From positions 1-7,064 of the forward strand of contig JAIXXW010000198.1 of NCBI GenBank assembly GCA_027490555.1: a DNA stretch of 7,064 bases, read 5' to 3'. The translations under genes were made by a program, and so were the position numbers. Each line of letters opens with the position of its first letter. Positions within the stretch are counted from its first letter, which is position 1. The notes beneath the pieces are model-generated. The model had not been told where the DNA came from. It did no database searches and saw nothing but the letters and a program-made list of their open reading frames with translations. Shown here one piece after another: positions 1 to 5,971 of the stretch. This stretch comes from Comamonadaceae bacterium. GTDB taxonomy: Bacteria; Pseudomonadota; Gammaproteobacteria; Burkholderiales; Burkholderiaceae_C.

Positions 1-68
1 TAGCCGCCAACACCTGCCAAGTAGTCCTGAGCGACTTGCTTCTTGAATTTCTCGTCATATCTCGCCAT
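1..68 (-). CDS. IS3-family transposase OrfA, N-terminal fragment (cut by window edge)
   Basis: Twenty-two full codons are visible, starting at the ATG that reads 68 to 66. The peptide begins MARYDEKFKKQVAQDYLAG and ends VGG before the window edge. The charged start followed by KFKKQV..DYL resembles the first helix of the helix-turn-helix domain of IS3-family OrfA proteins, which bind the terminal repeats and are normally fused to the OrfB DDE integrase domain by programmed frameshifting. OrfB cannot be seen. The only Shine-Dalgarno-like stretch, GGGGTG on the minus strand, sits six bases before the start and lies inside the stem of the hairpin at 75-112, so translation from a long incoming transcript would be hindered. 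With only 22 residues the family call rests on this resemblance plus the adjacent terminal repeat. Confidence 0.68.
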   Translation of the reverse strand, partial: MARYDEKFKKQVAQDYLAGVGG

Positions 69-69
69 G

Positions 70-112
70 AAAAACACCCCAAAGGTTGGATCGGTGTCCA
101 ACTTTTGGGGTG
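70..112 (-). terminator. Terminator-like hairpin inside the IS end, just before orfA
   Basis: Positions 75-90 and 97-112 form a 16-base inverted repeat with a single mismatch (a G-U pair in RNA from the minus strand is possible) around a six-base loop at 91-96. On the minus strand the stem is followed directly by TTTTT (74 to 70), then C and the orfA ATG. This is the form of an intrinsic terminator and it also buries the GGGGTG that could serve as the orfA ribosome-binding site. Protection of IS transposase genes from outside transcription by such structures is known for several IS families; that it works here is inference. Confidence 0.6.
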
Positions 113-119
113 CAGTTCA
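95..119 (-). repeat. Terminal inverted repeat of the IS (outer end at 119)
   Basis: On the minus strand the element begins TGAACTGCACCCC, continuing with AAAAGTTGGACA. The TG dinucleotide at the tip and the TTGGAC block fit IS3/IS150-group termini. Only this copy is in the window, so the exact inner boundary cannot be set by comparing both ends. Confidence 0.65.
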
Positions 120-141
120 TGAAGGGGCTTTTTTCGTGGGT

Positions 142-164
142 GGCTCACCCCGTCGGGGTGAGCC
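142..164 (-). terminator. Strong stem-loop downstream of icd, lacking an adjacent U tract
   Basis: A perfect ten-base-pair stem, GGCTCACCCC at 142-151 with GGGGTGAGCC at 155-164, closes a three-base loop. It begins 13 bases after the isocitrate dehydrogenase stop codon. On the minus strand no T run follows; the sequence after it is ACCCACGAAAAAAGCCCC. It may therefore be a 3'-end stabilising structure or part of a compound terminator whose second half was separated by the IS insertion. Confidence 0.45.
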
Positions 165-176
165 TGTGCCAGCGCC

Positions 177-2414
177 TCAAAGGGACTGCAGGGCCTGGTT
201 GAAGGTTTGGCTTGGGCACATGACGGTTTGCAACTTCTCGGGGGAGGGGAAGTAGTAACCGCCGATGTCCACCGGCTTGCCTTGCACCGCAGCGAGTTCG
301 GCCACGATGGTTTGTTCCTGGGCTGTGAGCGTTTTGGCCAGGGGCTCAAACTGCTTGGCCAGCTCGGCATCGTCGGTTTGGGCGGCCAATTCCTGGGCCC
401 AGTACATGGCCAGGTAGAACTGGCTGCCACGGTTGTCGAGCTGTCCGGTCTTGGGGGAGGGGTTCTTGTTGTTGTCCAACAGCTTGCCCGTGGCCGCGTC
501 CAGGGTCTTGGCCAGGATGCCGGCTTTTTTGTTGCCGGTTTTCAGGCCCAGATCTTCCAGCGACACCGCCAAGGCCAGGAATTCACCCAGCGAGTCCCAA
601 CGCAGGTGGTTTTCTTCGACCAATTGCTGCACGTGTTTGGGGGCCGAGCCACCCGCGCCGGTTTCGTACATGCCGCCGCCGGCCATCAAGGGCACGATGG
701 ACAGCATCTTGGCCGAGGTGCCCAGCTCCATGATGGGGAACAGGTCAGTCAGGTAGTCGCGCAGGATGTTGCCGGTGGCGCTGATGGTGTCAAAACCACG
801 GACAACCCTCTCCAGGGTGTAGCGCATGGCGCGCACCTGGCTCATGATCTGAATCTCGAGGCCGGCGGTGTTGTGCTCGTGCAGGTACATCTTGACCTTG
901 GTGATCAGCTGGGCCTCGTGGGGGCGGTACTGGTCGAGCCAGAACACCACAGGCATGCCCGAGTTGCGGGCGCGGGTCACGGCCAGTTTCACCCAGTCGC
1001 GGATGGCCGCGTCCTTGACCTGGCACATGCGCCAGATATCGCCTTCTTCCACGTTTTGGCTCAGCAGCACTTCACCGGTGTTGATGTCGGTGATGTTGGC
1101 CACGCCGTCTTCGGGGATTTCAAAGGTCTTGTCGTGCGAGCCGTATTCTTCGGCTTGCTGCGCCATCAGCCCCACGTTGGGGACGGTGCCCATGGTTCTG
1201 GGGTCGAACGCCCCATGCCACTTGCAGAAGTTGATCATCTCCTGGTAGATGCGAGCGAAAGTGGATTCGGGCATCACCGCCTTGACGTCTTTCAAGCGGC
1301 CGTCGGCACCCCACATCTTGCCGCCGTTGCGGATCATGGCGGGCATGGAGGCGTCCACGATCACATCGTTGGGGGAGTGGAAGTTGGTGATGCCTTTGGC
1401 CGAGTCGACCATGGCCAACTCGGGGCGGCCTTCGTGGCAGGCGTGCAGGTCGCGTTTGATCTCTTCTTGCTTGGATTGGGGCAAGGTCGCGATCTTGGCG
1501 TAGAGGTCGGCCATGCCGTTGTTGACGTTGACCCCCAGCTCCTTGAACAAAGCGCCGTGCTTGGCAAAAGCGTCCTTGTAGAAGATCTTAACGCAGTGGC
1601 CGAACACGATGGGGTGCGACACCTTCATCATGGTGGCCTTGACGTGCAAGGAGAACATCACGCCTGTCTTGCGGGCGTCCTCGATTTCACGTTCATAGAA
1701 CTCCAGCAAGGCTTTCTTGCTCATGAACATGCTGTCGATCACTTCCCGGTCGAGCAGGGACACCTTGGGTTTGAGGACGATGGTTTTGCCGCTGTGGGTG
1801 ATCAGCTCCATCTTGACGTCGCGTGGCCGGTCCAAGGTCATGGACTTTTCGCCATGGTAGAAGTCGCCGGCGTGCATGTGTGAAACATGGGAACGCGATG
1901 CTTGGCTCCATTCGGCCATGCTGTGCGGGTTTTTCCGGGCGAATTCCTTGACCGCGCGTGGCGCACGGCGGTCAGAGTTGCCTTCGCGCAAAACCGGGTT
2001 CACCGCCGAGCCGATGCACTTGGAGTAGCGCGCCTTGATGGCCTTTTCCTCGTCGTTTTTGGGCGCATCGGGGTAATTGGGCAGCGCATAGCCCTTGGCT
2101 TGCAACTCTTGAATGGCCGCAGTCAGCTGCCCCACCGAGGCACTGATGTTGGGCAGCTTGATGATGTTGGCCTCTGGCTTGAGGGTCAGCTTGCCCAATT
2201 CGGCCAGGTTGTTCGGCACGCGTTGCTCGGGCGGCAGCATGTCGGAGAACTCGCCCAAGATCCGCGCGGCGACTGAAATGTCGCTGGTCTGAACATCGAT
2301 GCCAGCGGGTTGGGTGAAGGTGCGAATGACCGGCAAAAAAGCTGCCGTGGCCAGCAAAGGGGCTTCATCGGTCAGGGTGTAAATGATTTTGGGTCGTGCT
2401 GTGGGCGTTGTCAT
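177..2414 (-). CDS. icd: Monomeric NADP-dependent isocitrate dehydrogenase (IDH-II type)
   Basis: This 745-residue protein oxidatively decarboxylates isocitrate to 2-oxoglutarate in the TCA cycle, producing NADPH in the cytoplasm. It belongs to the monomeric class (about 740 residues), unrelated in length to the 45-kDa dimeric enzyme. The start reads IIYTLTDEAPLLAT, typical of the class. Residues matching the known substrate pocket of the Azotobacter-type enzyme are present: S136, N139, R143 and R149 in GSAVNPVLREGNSDRR, K259 and Y424; likely metal ligands are D354, D553 and D557, the last two in ILRDYLTDLFP. H594 (in APKHVQQ) and R605 fit the NADP site. Numbering equivalence is from memory of the family, with an offset of 4 to 5. 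The ATG at 2414 gives the family N-terminus, but no clear Shine-Dalgarno precedes it. The reading frame is intact. It is transcribed away from thrS, and an IS lies shortly after its stop. Confidence 0.96.
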   Translation of the reverse strand: MTTPTARPKIIYTLTDEAPLLATAAFLPVIRTFTQPAGIDVQTSDISVAARILGEFSDMLPPEQRVPNNLAELGKLTLKPEANIIKLPNISASVGQLTAAIQELQAKGYALPNYPDAPKNDEEKAIKARYSKCIGSAVNPVLREGNSDRRAPRAVKEFARKNPHSMAEWSQASRSHVSHMHAGDFYHGEKSMTLDRPRDVKMELITHSGKTIVLKPKVSLLDREVIDSMFMSKKALLEFYEREIEDARKTGVMFSLHVKATMMKVSHPIVFGHCVKIFYKDAFAKHGALFKELGVNVNNGMADLYAKIATLPQSKQEEIKRDLHACHEGRPELAMVDSAKGITNFHSPNDVIVDASMPAMIRNGGKMWGADGRLKDVKAVMPESTFARIYQEMINFCKWHGAFDPRTMGTVPNVGLMAQQAEEYGSHDKTFEIPEDGVANITDINTGEVLLSQNVEEGDIWRMCQVKDAAIRDWVKLAVTRARNSGMPVVFWLDQYRPHEAQLITKVKMYLHEHNTAGLEIQIMSQVRAMRYTLERVVRGFDTISATGNILRDYLTDLFPIMELGTSAKMLSIVPLMAGGGMYETGAGGSAPKHVQQLVEENHLRWDSLGEFLALAVSLEDLGLKTGNKKAGILAKTLDAATGKLLDNNKNPSPKTGQLDNRGSQFYLAMYWAQELAAQTDDAELAKQFEPLAKTLTAQEQTIVAELAAVQGKPVDIGGYYFPSPEKLQTVMCPSQTFNQALQSL

Positions 2415-2632
2415 CGTGGTACTTTTTTACAAGATGAAAAAGAAGACCACTATCTTAAACCAAGCATCCCCACATGGGGCTGACGCCATCCCTCATTCAA
2501 GGTCTTCCAGCGGTCCAGGGTCGGTCAGACCGTGCCAGGGCGAGTGCGCTTTGGATCGGGCATGCAAATGTGTGAAAATCGAGGGCTGTTTTCAATTCTT
2601 CTGGCGTCGTCTTCGGCGGCGCTGTCCACCAC
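2415..2632. promoter_or_regulatory. Divergent intergenic region between icd and thrS
   Basis: These 218 bases hold no gene and must carry the start signals for both divergent genes. The icd-proximal part (about 2420-2460) is AT-rich, but no pair of good -35 and -10 hexamers was found for icd. An 11-base perfect inverted repeat, CGGTCAGACCG, lies at 2522-2532, and a looser repeat TGAAAA / TTTTCA with a ten-base gap lies at 2573-2594. A short CCCC-ACAT-GGGG element sits at 2468-2479. Which of these, if any, bind a regulator cannot be told from sequence alone. Confidence 0.5.
2551..2579 (+). promoter_or_regulatory. Weak candidate promoter for thrS
   Basis: TTGGAT at 2551-2556 and GAAAAT at 2574-2579 are separated by 17 bases, the preferred sigma-70 spacing. 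They match the consensus hexamers at only three and four of six positions. Initiation from it would give a leader of roughly 45 bases. The -10-like element overlaps one arm of the TGAAAA / TTTTCA repeat. Offered as the best candidate seen, not as an identified promoter. Confidence 0.25.
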
Positions 2633-4558
2633 ATGTCCATGGTTCAAATCACGCTTCCCGATGGCTCTTTGAGAGAGTTCCCCGGTCCGGTCACGGTCGC
2701 CGAAGTGGCGGCCTCGATCGGCACCGGTTTGGCCAAAGCCGCGCTGGGCGGCAAGGTGGACGGCCAATTGGTGGACACCAGTTTTGCCATCGCGGCTAAC
2801 GCCCGGCTCGCCATCATCACCGCCAAAGACCCGGAAGGCCTGGAACTCATCCGCCATTCCTCGGCGCATTTGTTGGCCTATGCCGTCAAAAGCCTGTTTC
2901 CCGAGGCGCAGGTCACCATCGGCCCTGTGATCGACAACGGGTTTTACTACGACTTTTCATACTCCCGCGCGTTCACGCCGGAAGACCTGGTGGCCATCGA
3001 AAAACGCATGACCGAGCTGGCGGCCAAGGACGAGGCTGTCGTGCGCCGGGTGCTGCCGCGCGACGAGGCCGTGGCCTATTTCAAGGGCCTGGGTGAGCAT
3101 TACAAGGCTGAAATCATCGGCTCCATCCCGGCGGGCGAGCAAGTCAGTCTTTACCGTGAAGGTGACTTCGAAGACCTGTGCCGTGGCCCGCATGTGCCCA
3201 GCACCGGCAAACTCAAGCATTTCAAGCTGATGAAGGTGGCCGGGGCCTATTGGCGCGGGGACAGCAAGAACGAGATGCTGCAGCGCGTTTACGGCACCGC
3301 CTGGGCCACCAAAGAAGACCTGCAGCAATACCTGACGCGCCTGGAAGAGGCGGATAAGCGTGACCACCGGAAACTGGGGCGCGAACTCGACCTGTTCCAC
3401 ATCGACGAGCACGCACCGGGCCTGGTGTTCTGGCACCCCAAAGGCTGGACCGTCTGGCAAACCATCGAGCAGTACATGCGCCAAGTTTACCGCGACAACG
3501 GTTACCAGGAGGTCAAAGGCCCACAGATCATTGACAAGAGTTTGTGGGAAAAAACCGGCCACTGGGACAAGTACCGCGACAACATGTTCACCACCGAATC
3601 GGAAAAGCGCGACTACGCCCTCAAGCCGATGAACTGTCCGGGCCACATCCTGATCTTCAAGCAGGGCATCAAGAGTTACCGGGACCTGCCGCTGCGCTAC
3701 GGCGAATTTGGCCAGTGCCACCGCAACGAGCCTTCGGGCGGCCTGCACGGCATCATGCGCGTGCGGGGCTTCACGCAGGACGATGGCCATATTTTTTGCA
3801 CCGAAGACCAGATCCTGCCCGAGTGCGACACCTTCACCAAGGTGCTCAAGCAGGTGTACGCCGATTTTGGCTTCAAAGACATTCTGTACAAGGTCTCGAC
3901 CCGTCCGGCCGCGCGCATCGGTTCGGATGAATTGTGGGACAAGGCCGAAAAGGCTTTGATGGACAGTTTGCGGGCCTCGGGCTGCGAGTTTGTGATTTCT
4001 GAAGGCGATGGCGCCTTTTACGGACCCAAGATCGAATACACCCTCAAGGACGCCATCGGGCGCGAGTGGCAGTGCGGCACCATCCAGGTGGATTTCAACC
4101 TCTCCGAGCGGCTGGATGCCGAGTACACGGCCGAGGACGGCTCGCGCCAGCGTCCTGTGATCCTGCACCGGGCGATTGTCGGCAGCATGGAGCGTTTCAT
4201 CGGGATTTTGATCGAGCAGCATGCCGGCGCCTTGCCCACCTGGCTGGCGCCGCTGCAAGTGTCTGTGCTCAACATCACCGATGCGCAAGCCGATTACTGT
4301 CGCGAAATCGCTGCAAAATTGCGAAAATCGGTGTCAAATCAAGGCCTTAGGGTCGATCTGGACCTGCGCAACGAGAAAATCACGTATAAAATACGCGAGC
4401 ATTCGTTGCAAAAGCTGCCCTACATCCTTGTCGCGGGCGACAAAGAAAAGGCAGCAGGTACCGTCGCTGTGCGCGCCCGAGGCAACAAAGACCTCGGTGT
4501 GATGTCGATCGATGCGTTCATTGAACTCGTTGCTTCCGACATCGCTTCTAAAGCCTGA
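2633..4558 (+). CDS. thrS: Threonyl-tRNA synthetase
   Basis: This 641-residue class II synthetase charges tRNA-Thr with threonine; E. coli ThrRS has 642. Domain order is complete: an N-terminal TGS domain (about 3-62), the editing domain that removes mischarged serine, with H75 and H79 in RHSSAH and C183 and H187 in DLCRGPH, then the catalytic core and a C-terminal anticodon-binding domain (about 538-641). The catalytic zinc ligands are C335 (MNCPGH), H386 (DDGHIF) and H512 (ILHRAIVGS), one position off the E. coli numbers. Motif 2 is in RYGEFGQCHRNEPSGG (355-370) and motif 3 in RAIVGSMERFIG. Two ATGs, at 2633 and 2639, both give plausible starts (MSMVQITLPDG or MVQITLPDG); neither has a clear Shine-Dalgarno, and an in-frame stop at 2573 with no further ATG or GTG excludes longer versions. 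It is the first gene of the translation operon. Confidence 0.97.
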   Translation: MSMVQITLPDGSLREFPGPVTVAEVAASIGTGLAKAALGGKVDGQLVDTSFAIAANARLAIITAKDPEGLELIRHSSAHLLAYAVKSLFPEAQVTIGPVIDNGFYYDFSYSRAFTPEDLVAIEKRMTELAAKDEAVVRRVLPRDEAVAYFKGLGEHYKAEIIGSIPAGEQVSLYREGDFEDLCRGPHVPSTGKLKHFKLMKVAGAYWRGDSKNEMLQRVYGTAWATKEDLQQYLTRLEEADKRDHRKLGRELDLFHIDEHAPGLVFWHPKGWTVWQTIEQYMRQVYRDNGYQEVKGPQIIDKSLWEKTGHWDKYRDNMFTTESEKRDYALKPMNCPGHILIFKQGIKSYRDLPLRYGEFGQCHRNEPSGGLHGIMRVRGFTQDDGHIFCTEDQILPECDTFTKVLKQVYADFGFKDILYKVSTRPAARIGSDELWDKAEKALMDSLRASGCEFVISEGDGAFYGPKIEYTLKDAIGREWQCGTIQVDFNLSERLDAEYTAEDGSRQRPVILHRAIVGSMERFIGILIEQHAGALPTWLAPLQVSVLNITDAQADYCREIAAKLRKSVSNQGLRVDLDLRNEKITYKIREHSLQKLPYILVAGDKEKAAGTVAVRARGNKDLGVMSIDAFIELVASDIASKA

Positions 4559-4607
4559 AGGTGAGTTTCGCCACAAGCTTTGGCCTGTGGGCACTGAGGC
4601 GTTTGGG

Positions 4608-4625
4608 CTGCTTTGGGCAGTTTTT
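4608..4625 (+). promoter_or_regulatory. Short hairpin with T run in the thrS-infC gap
   Basis: CTGC at 4608-4611 can pair with GCAG at 4617-4620, followed directly by TTTTT. The stem is only four pairs, too weak to be a convincing terminator; it could give a pause or partial attenuation just before the infC ribosome-binding site. Another imperfect pairing, CCACA with TGTGG, lies upstream at 4571-4590. The 86-base gap contains no gene. Confidence 0.25.
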
Positions 4626-4631
4626 ACCCTT

Positions 4632-4647
4632 GAAGGATTGAGTCATC
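4632..4647 (+). promoter_or_regulatory. Ribosome-binding site that fixes the infC ATC start codon
   Basis: GAAGGA at 4632-4637 lies seven bases before ATC at 4645-4647. An in-frame TGA at 4639-4641 falls between them, so the reading frame cannot begin further upstream, and only GTC (4642) and ATC (4645) precede the conserved coding sequence. The first ATG in frame is at 4696 and would remove 17 conserved residues. Confidence 0.8.
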
Positions 4648-5244
4648 GCTACCGAATTTCGTGATCGTCGCCAACGCGAAGAACGCAAACACCGTTTGAA
4701 CCGTGAAATCATGGCCCCCGAGGTCCGTGTTTCCGGCCCTGACAATGAGCCCATGGGGATTTTGTCCCTGGCTGAGGCCTTGCGCCTGGCCGGTGAACTG
4801 GATGTGGACTTGGTGGAGATCGCCGCCACGGCCGTTCCGCCGGTTTGCCGCTTGATGGACTACGGCAAGTTCAAGTACCAGGAGCAAAAGCGTGCGGCGG
4901 AAGCCAAGGCCAAGCAAACGGTGATTGACATCAAGGAAGTCAAGTTCCGCCCCGGCACAGACGATGGTGACTACAACATCAAGATGCGCAACATCCGCCG
5001 CTTTTTGGCCGATGGTGACAAATGCAAGATCACTTTGCGGTTTCGGGGACGCGAGATCACCCACCAGGAGTTGGGTTTGGCCTTGCTGAACCGGATCCGA
5101 GACGAGTTGGCCGACACCATCATCGTCGAACAGTTTCCGAAGTTGGAAGGCCGGCAGATGATCATGATGATCGCGCCGGGCCGCAAAAAGCCTGCCACTG
5201 GCAAGGCGACCGATTCGACCTCACCCGCCGATTCGGTGCAATGA
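4645..5244 (+). CDS. infC: Translation initiation factor IF-3, non-AUG (ATC) start
   Basis: IF-3 binds the 30S subunit, prevents premature 50S joining and checks that initiator tRNA sits on a proper start codon. The frame from ATC gives 199 residues: (M)ATEFRDRRQREERKHRLNRE then the N-domain (VRVSGPDNEPMGILSLAEAL, about 25-95), a lysine/alanine-rich linker helix (QEQKRAAEAKAKQ) and the C-domain (about 96-180) with IKEVKFRPGTDDGDYNIK, the FLADGDKCKITLRFRGREI block and the EGRQMIMMIAP ending. A tail of about 20 residues rich in K, T, S and P extends beyond the E. coli length of 180. The start is chosen because the basic N-terminal segment is typical of the family, a Shine-Dalgarno is correctly spaced, and a stop codon lies just upstream. 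A rare start codon is the known basis of IF-3 self-repression in E. coli (AUU there); the same logic here is inference. Confidence 0.94.
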   Translation: MATEFRDRRQREERKHRLNREIMAPEVRVSGPDNEPMGILSLAEALRLAGELDVDLVEIAATAVPPVCRLMDYGKFKYQEQKRAAEAKAKQTVIDIKEVKFRPGTDDGDYNIKMRNIRRFLADGDKCKITLRFRGREITHQELGLALLNRIRDELADTIIVEQFPKLEGRQMIMMIAPGRKKPATGKATDSTSPADSVQ

Positions 5245-5250
5245 GAATTT

Positions 5251-5270
5251 GACCGGCTTTCGGGCCGGTC
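5251..5270 (+). promoter_or_regulatory. UUCG-loop hairpin after infC
   Basis: GACCGGC at 5251-5257 pairs perfectly with GCCGGTC at 5264-5270. One further T-G wobble closes a TTCG tetraloop at 5259-5262. It begins six bases after the infC stop. No T run follows, so it is more likely an mRNA-stabilising or regulatory structure than a terminator by itself. Confidence 0.55.
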
Positions 5271-5278
5271 GGATCAGG

Positions 5279-5299
5279 AGCCGCCTTCGGGTGGCTTTT
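5279..5299 (+). terminator. Attenuator-like hairpin between infC and rpmI
   Basis: AGCCGCC at 5279-5285 pairs with GGTGGCT at 5290-5296 (one G-U) around a TTCG loop, and the stem ends in a run of four T (5296-5299). The T run is short and ends in G, so partial termination or pausing is more likely than a complete stop, which fits a position inside an operon. It lies only eight bases after the preceding hairpin, and the two have the same loop. Confidence 0.5.
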
Positions 5300-5325
5300 G
5301 TAAAAGTGGCTCGGGGCCATCAAGG

Positions 5326-5342
5326 CTGCAAAGTTTTTGCAG
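5326..5342 (+). promoter_or_regulatory. Stem-loop in the rpmI leader
   Basis: CTGCAAA at 5326-5332 pairs with TTTGCAG at 5336-5342 over a three-base loop. It is the last clear structure before the rpmI ribosome-binding site at 5362. In E. coli the L20 protein represses translation from structured RNA in this gap; whether this stem takes part in an equivalent operator is unknown. Confidence 0.4.
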
Positions 5343-5375
5343 ACGCCTCACGAGCACAAATAAAGGAGCATTCAA

Positions 5376-5579
5376 ATGCCCAAGATGAAGACCAAAAGCA
5401 GTGCTAAAAAGCGCTTCCGTGTTCGTCCCGGTGGAACCGTCAAACGCGGTCAAGCCTTCAAGCGTCACATCCTGACCAAGAAGACCACCAAGAACAAACG
5501 CCACCTTCGCGGTGCAGTGGCTGTGCATGAGACCAACATGGGTCACATGGCGCAGATGCTGCCTTCGGCTGGCCTGTAA
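5376..5579 (+). CDS. rpmI: 50S ribosomal protein L35
   Basis: This small basic protein of 67 residues belongs to the large ribosomal subunit. It begins MPKMKTKSSAKKRF and contains the family pattern of a lysine/arginine-rich N-terminal half (RVRPGGTVKRGQAFKRH) followed by ILTKKTTKNKRHLRG. The bacterial family is usually about 65 residues, so it is full length. AAAGGAG at 5362-5368 is an excellent Shine-Dalgarno seven bases before the ATG. It lies 131 bases after infC, a gap filled with hairpins, and 25 bases before rplT, with which it is probably cotranscribed and co-regulated. Confidence 0.96.
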   Translation: MPKMKTKSSAKKRFRVRPGGTVKRGQAFKRHILTKKTTKNKRHLRGAVAVHETNMGHMAQMLPSAGL

Positions 5580-5604
5580 TTCACTGACGAACTAGGAGAA
5601 AAAT

Positions 5605-5967
5605 ATGCCTCGCGTTAAACGTGGTGTAACGGCACGCGCCCGTCACAAGAAAGTTTTGGCCCTTGCAAAAGGTTTCCGCGGTCGCCGCGGCAATGTCTTC
5701 CGCATCGCCAAACAGGCGGTGATGAAGGCCGGCCAATACGCCTACCGTGACCGCCGCACCAAAAAGCGTGTGTTCCGTCAGCTGTGGATTGCCCGTATCA
5801 ACGCCGCTGCGCGTGAATGCGGTCTGACCTACAGCCAGTTCGCCAACGGCCTGAAGAAGGCTGCCATCGAAATCGACCGCAAGATGCTGGCGGACATCGC
5901 CGTGCACGACAAGGCCGCTTTTGCTGGCATCGTGAACCAAGTCAAGGCCAAACTGGCCGCAGCTTGA
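5605..5967 (+). CDS. rplT: 50S ribosomal protein L20
   Basis: L20 is a 23S rRNA-binding protein needed early in 50S assembly. The product has 120 residues (family about 118) and starts MPRVKRGVTARARHKKVL, followed by AKGFRGRRGNVFRIAKQAVMKAG, the basic extended arm that threads into rRNA. The globular C-terminal half (about 60-120), with RQLWIARINAAAR and GLTYSQFANGLKKA, is the part that in E. coli also binds its own operon mRNA. AGGAG at 5594-5598 lies six bases before the ATG. A stem-loop and a strong terminator follow the stop codon, so this is probably the main transcript end for the ribosomal-protein part of the operon. Confidence 0.97.
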   Translation: MPRVKRGVTARARHKKVLALAKGFRGRRGNVFRIAKQAVMKAGQYAYRDRRTKKRVFRQLWIARINAAARECGLTYSQFANGLKKAAIEIDRKMLADIAVHDKAAFAGIVNQVKAKLAAA

Positions 5968-5971
5968 GTCC

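Larger units (their letters stand above)
1..119 (-). mobile_element. Left end of an IS3-family (IS150-like) insertion sequence, partial
   Basis: The window opens inside an insertion sequence that continues beyond the left edge. Read on the minus strand, its outer end begins TGAACTGCACCCC at position 119, with the TG start that is usual for IS3-family termini, and an OrfA-like reading frame starts 51 bases further in, at position 68. From memory, IS150-group ends share a TG-ACTGCACCC...TTGGAC pattern; the group assignment rests on this and on the short OrfA start. The element lies just beyond the stop of the isocitrate dehydrogenase gene and is oriented the same way, so read-through from that gene would enter it. 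The other end, the OrfB catalytic subunit and the target duplication are outside the window. A candidate duplicated target begins at 120 (TGA or TGAA). Confidence 0.75.

Noticed and set aside
43..255. Plus-strand frame of 70 codons across the IS end and icd 3' end
   Set aside because: It crosses the IS boundary, a hairpin and the end of icd on the opposite strand, and has no ribosome-binding site; it is a by-product of the insertion.
207..1883. Plus-strand open frame of 558 codons opposite icd
   Set aside because: It mirrors the intact, clearly conserved icd frame on the other strand. Its composition (very rich in G, V, H, D, L with no recognisable domain) is what reverse reading of GC-rich codons produces, and no ribosome-binding site or family resemblance was seen.
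2383..2799. Plus-strand frame of 138 codons overlapping both icd start and thrS start
   Set aside because: It is in a different frame from thrS, overlaps both real genes and has no recognisable product.
2957..4288. Minus-strand open frame of 443 codons opposite thrS
   Set aside because: It lies wholly inside thrS, which has all catalytic and editing residues. The predicted protein shows no domain and has the antisense-like composition of long spurious frames in GC-rich DNA.
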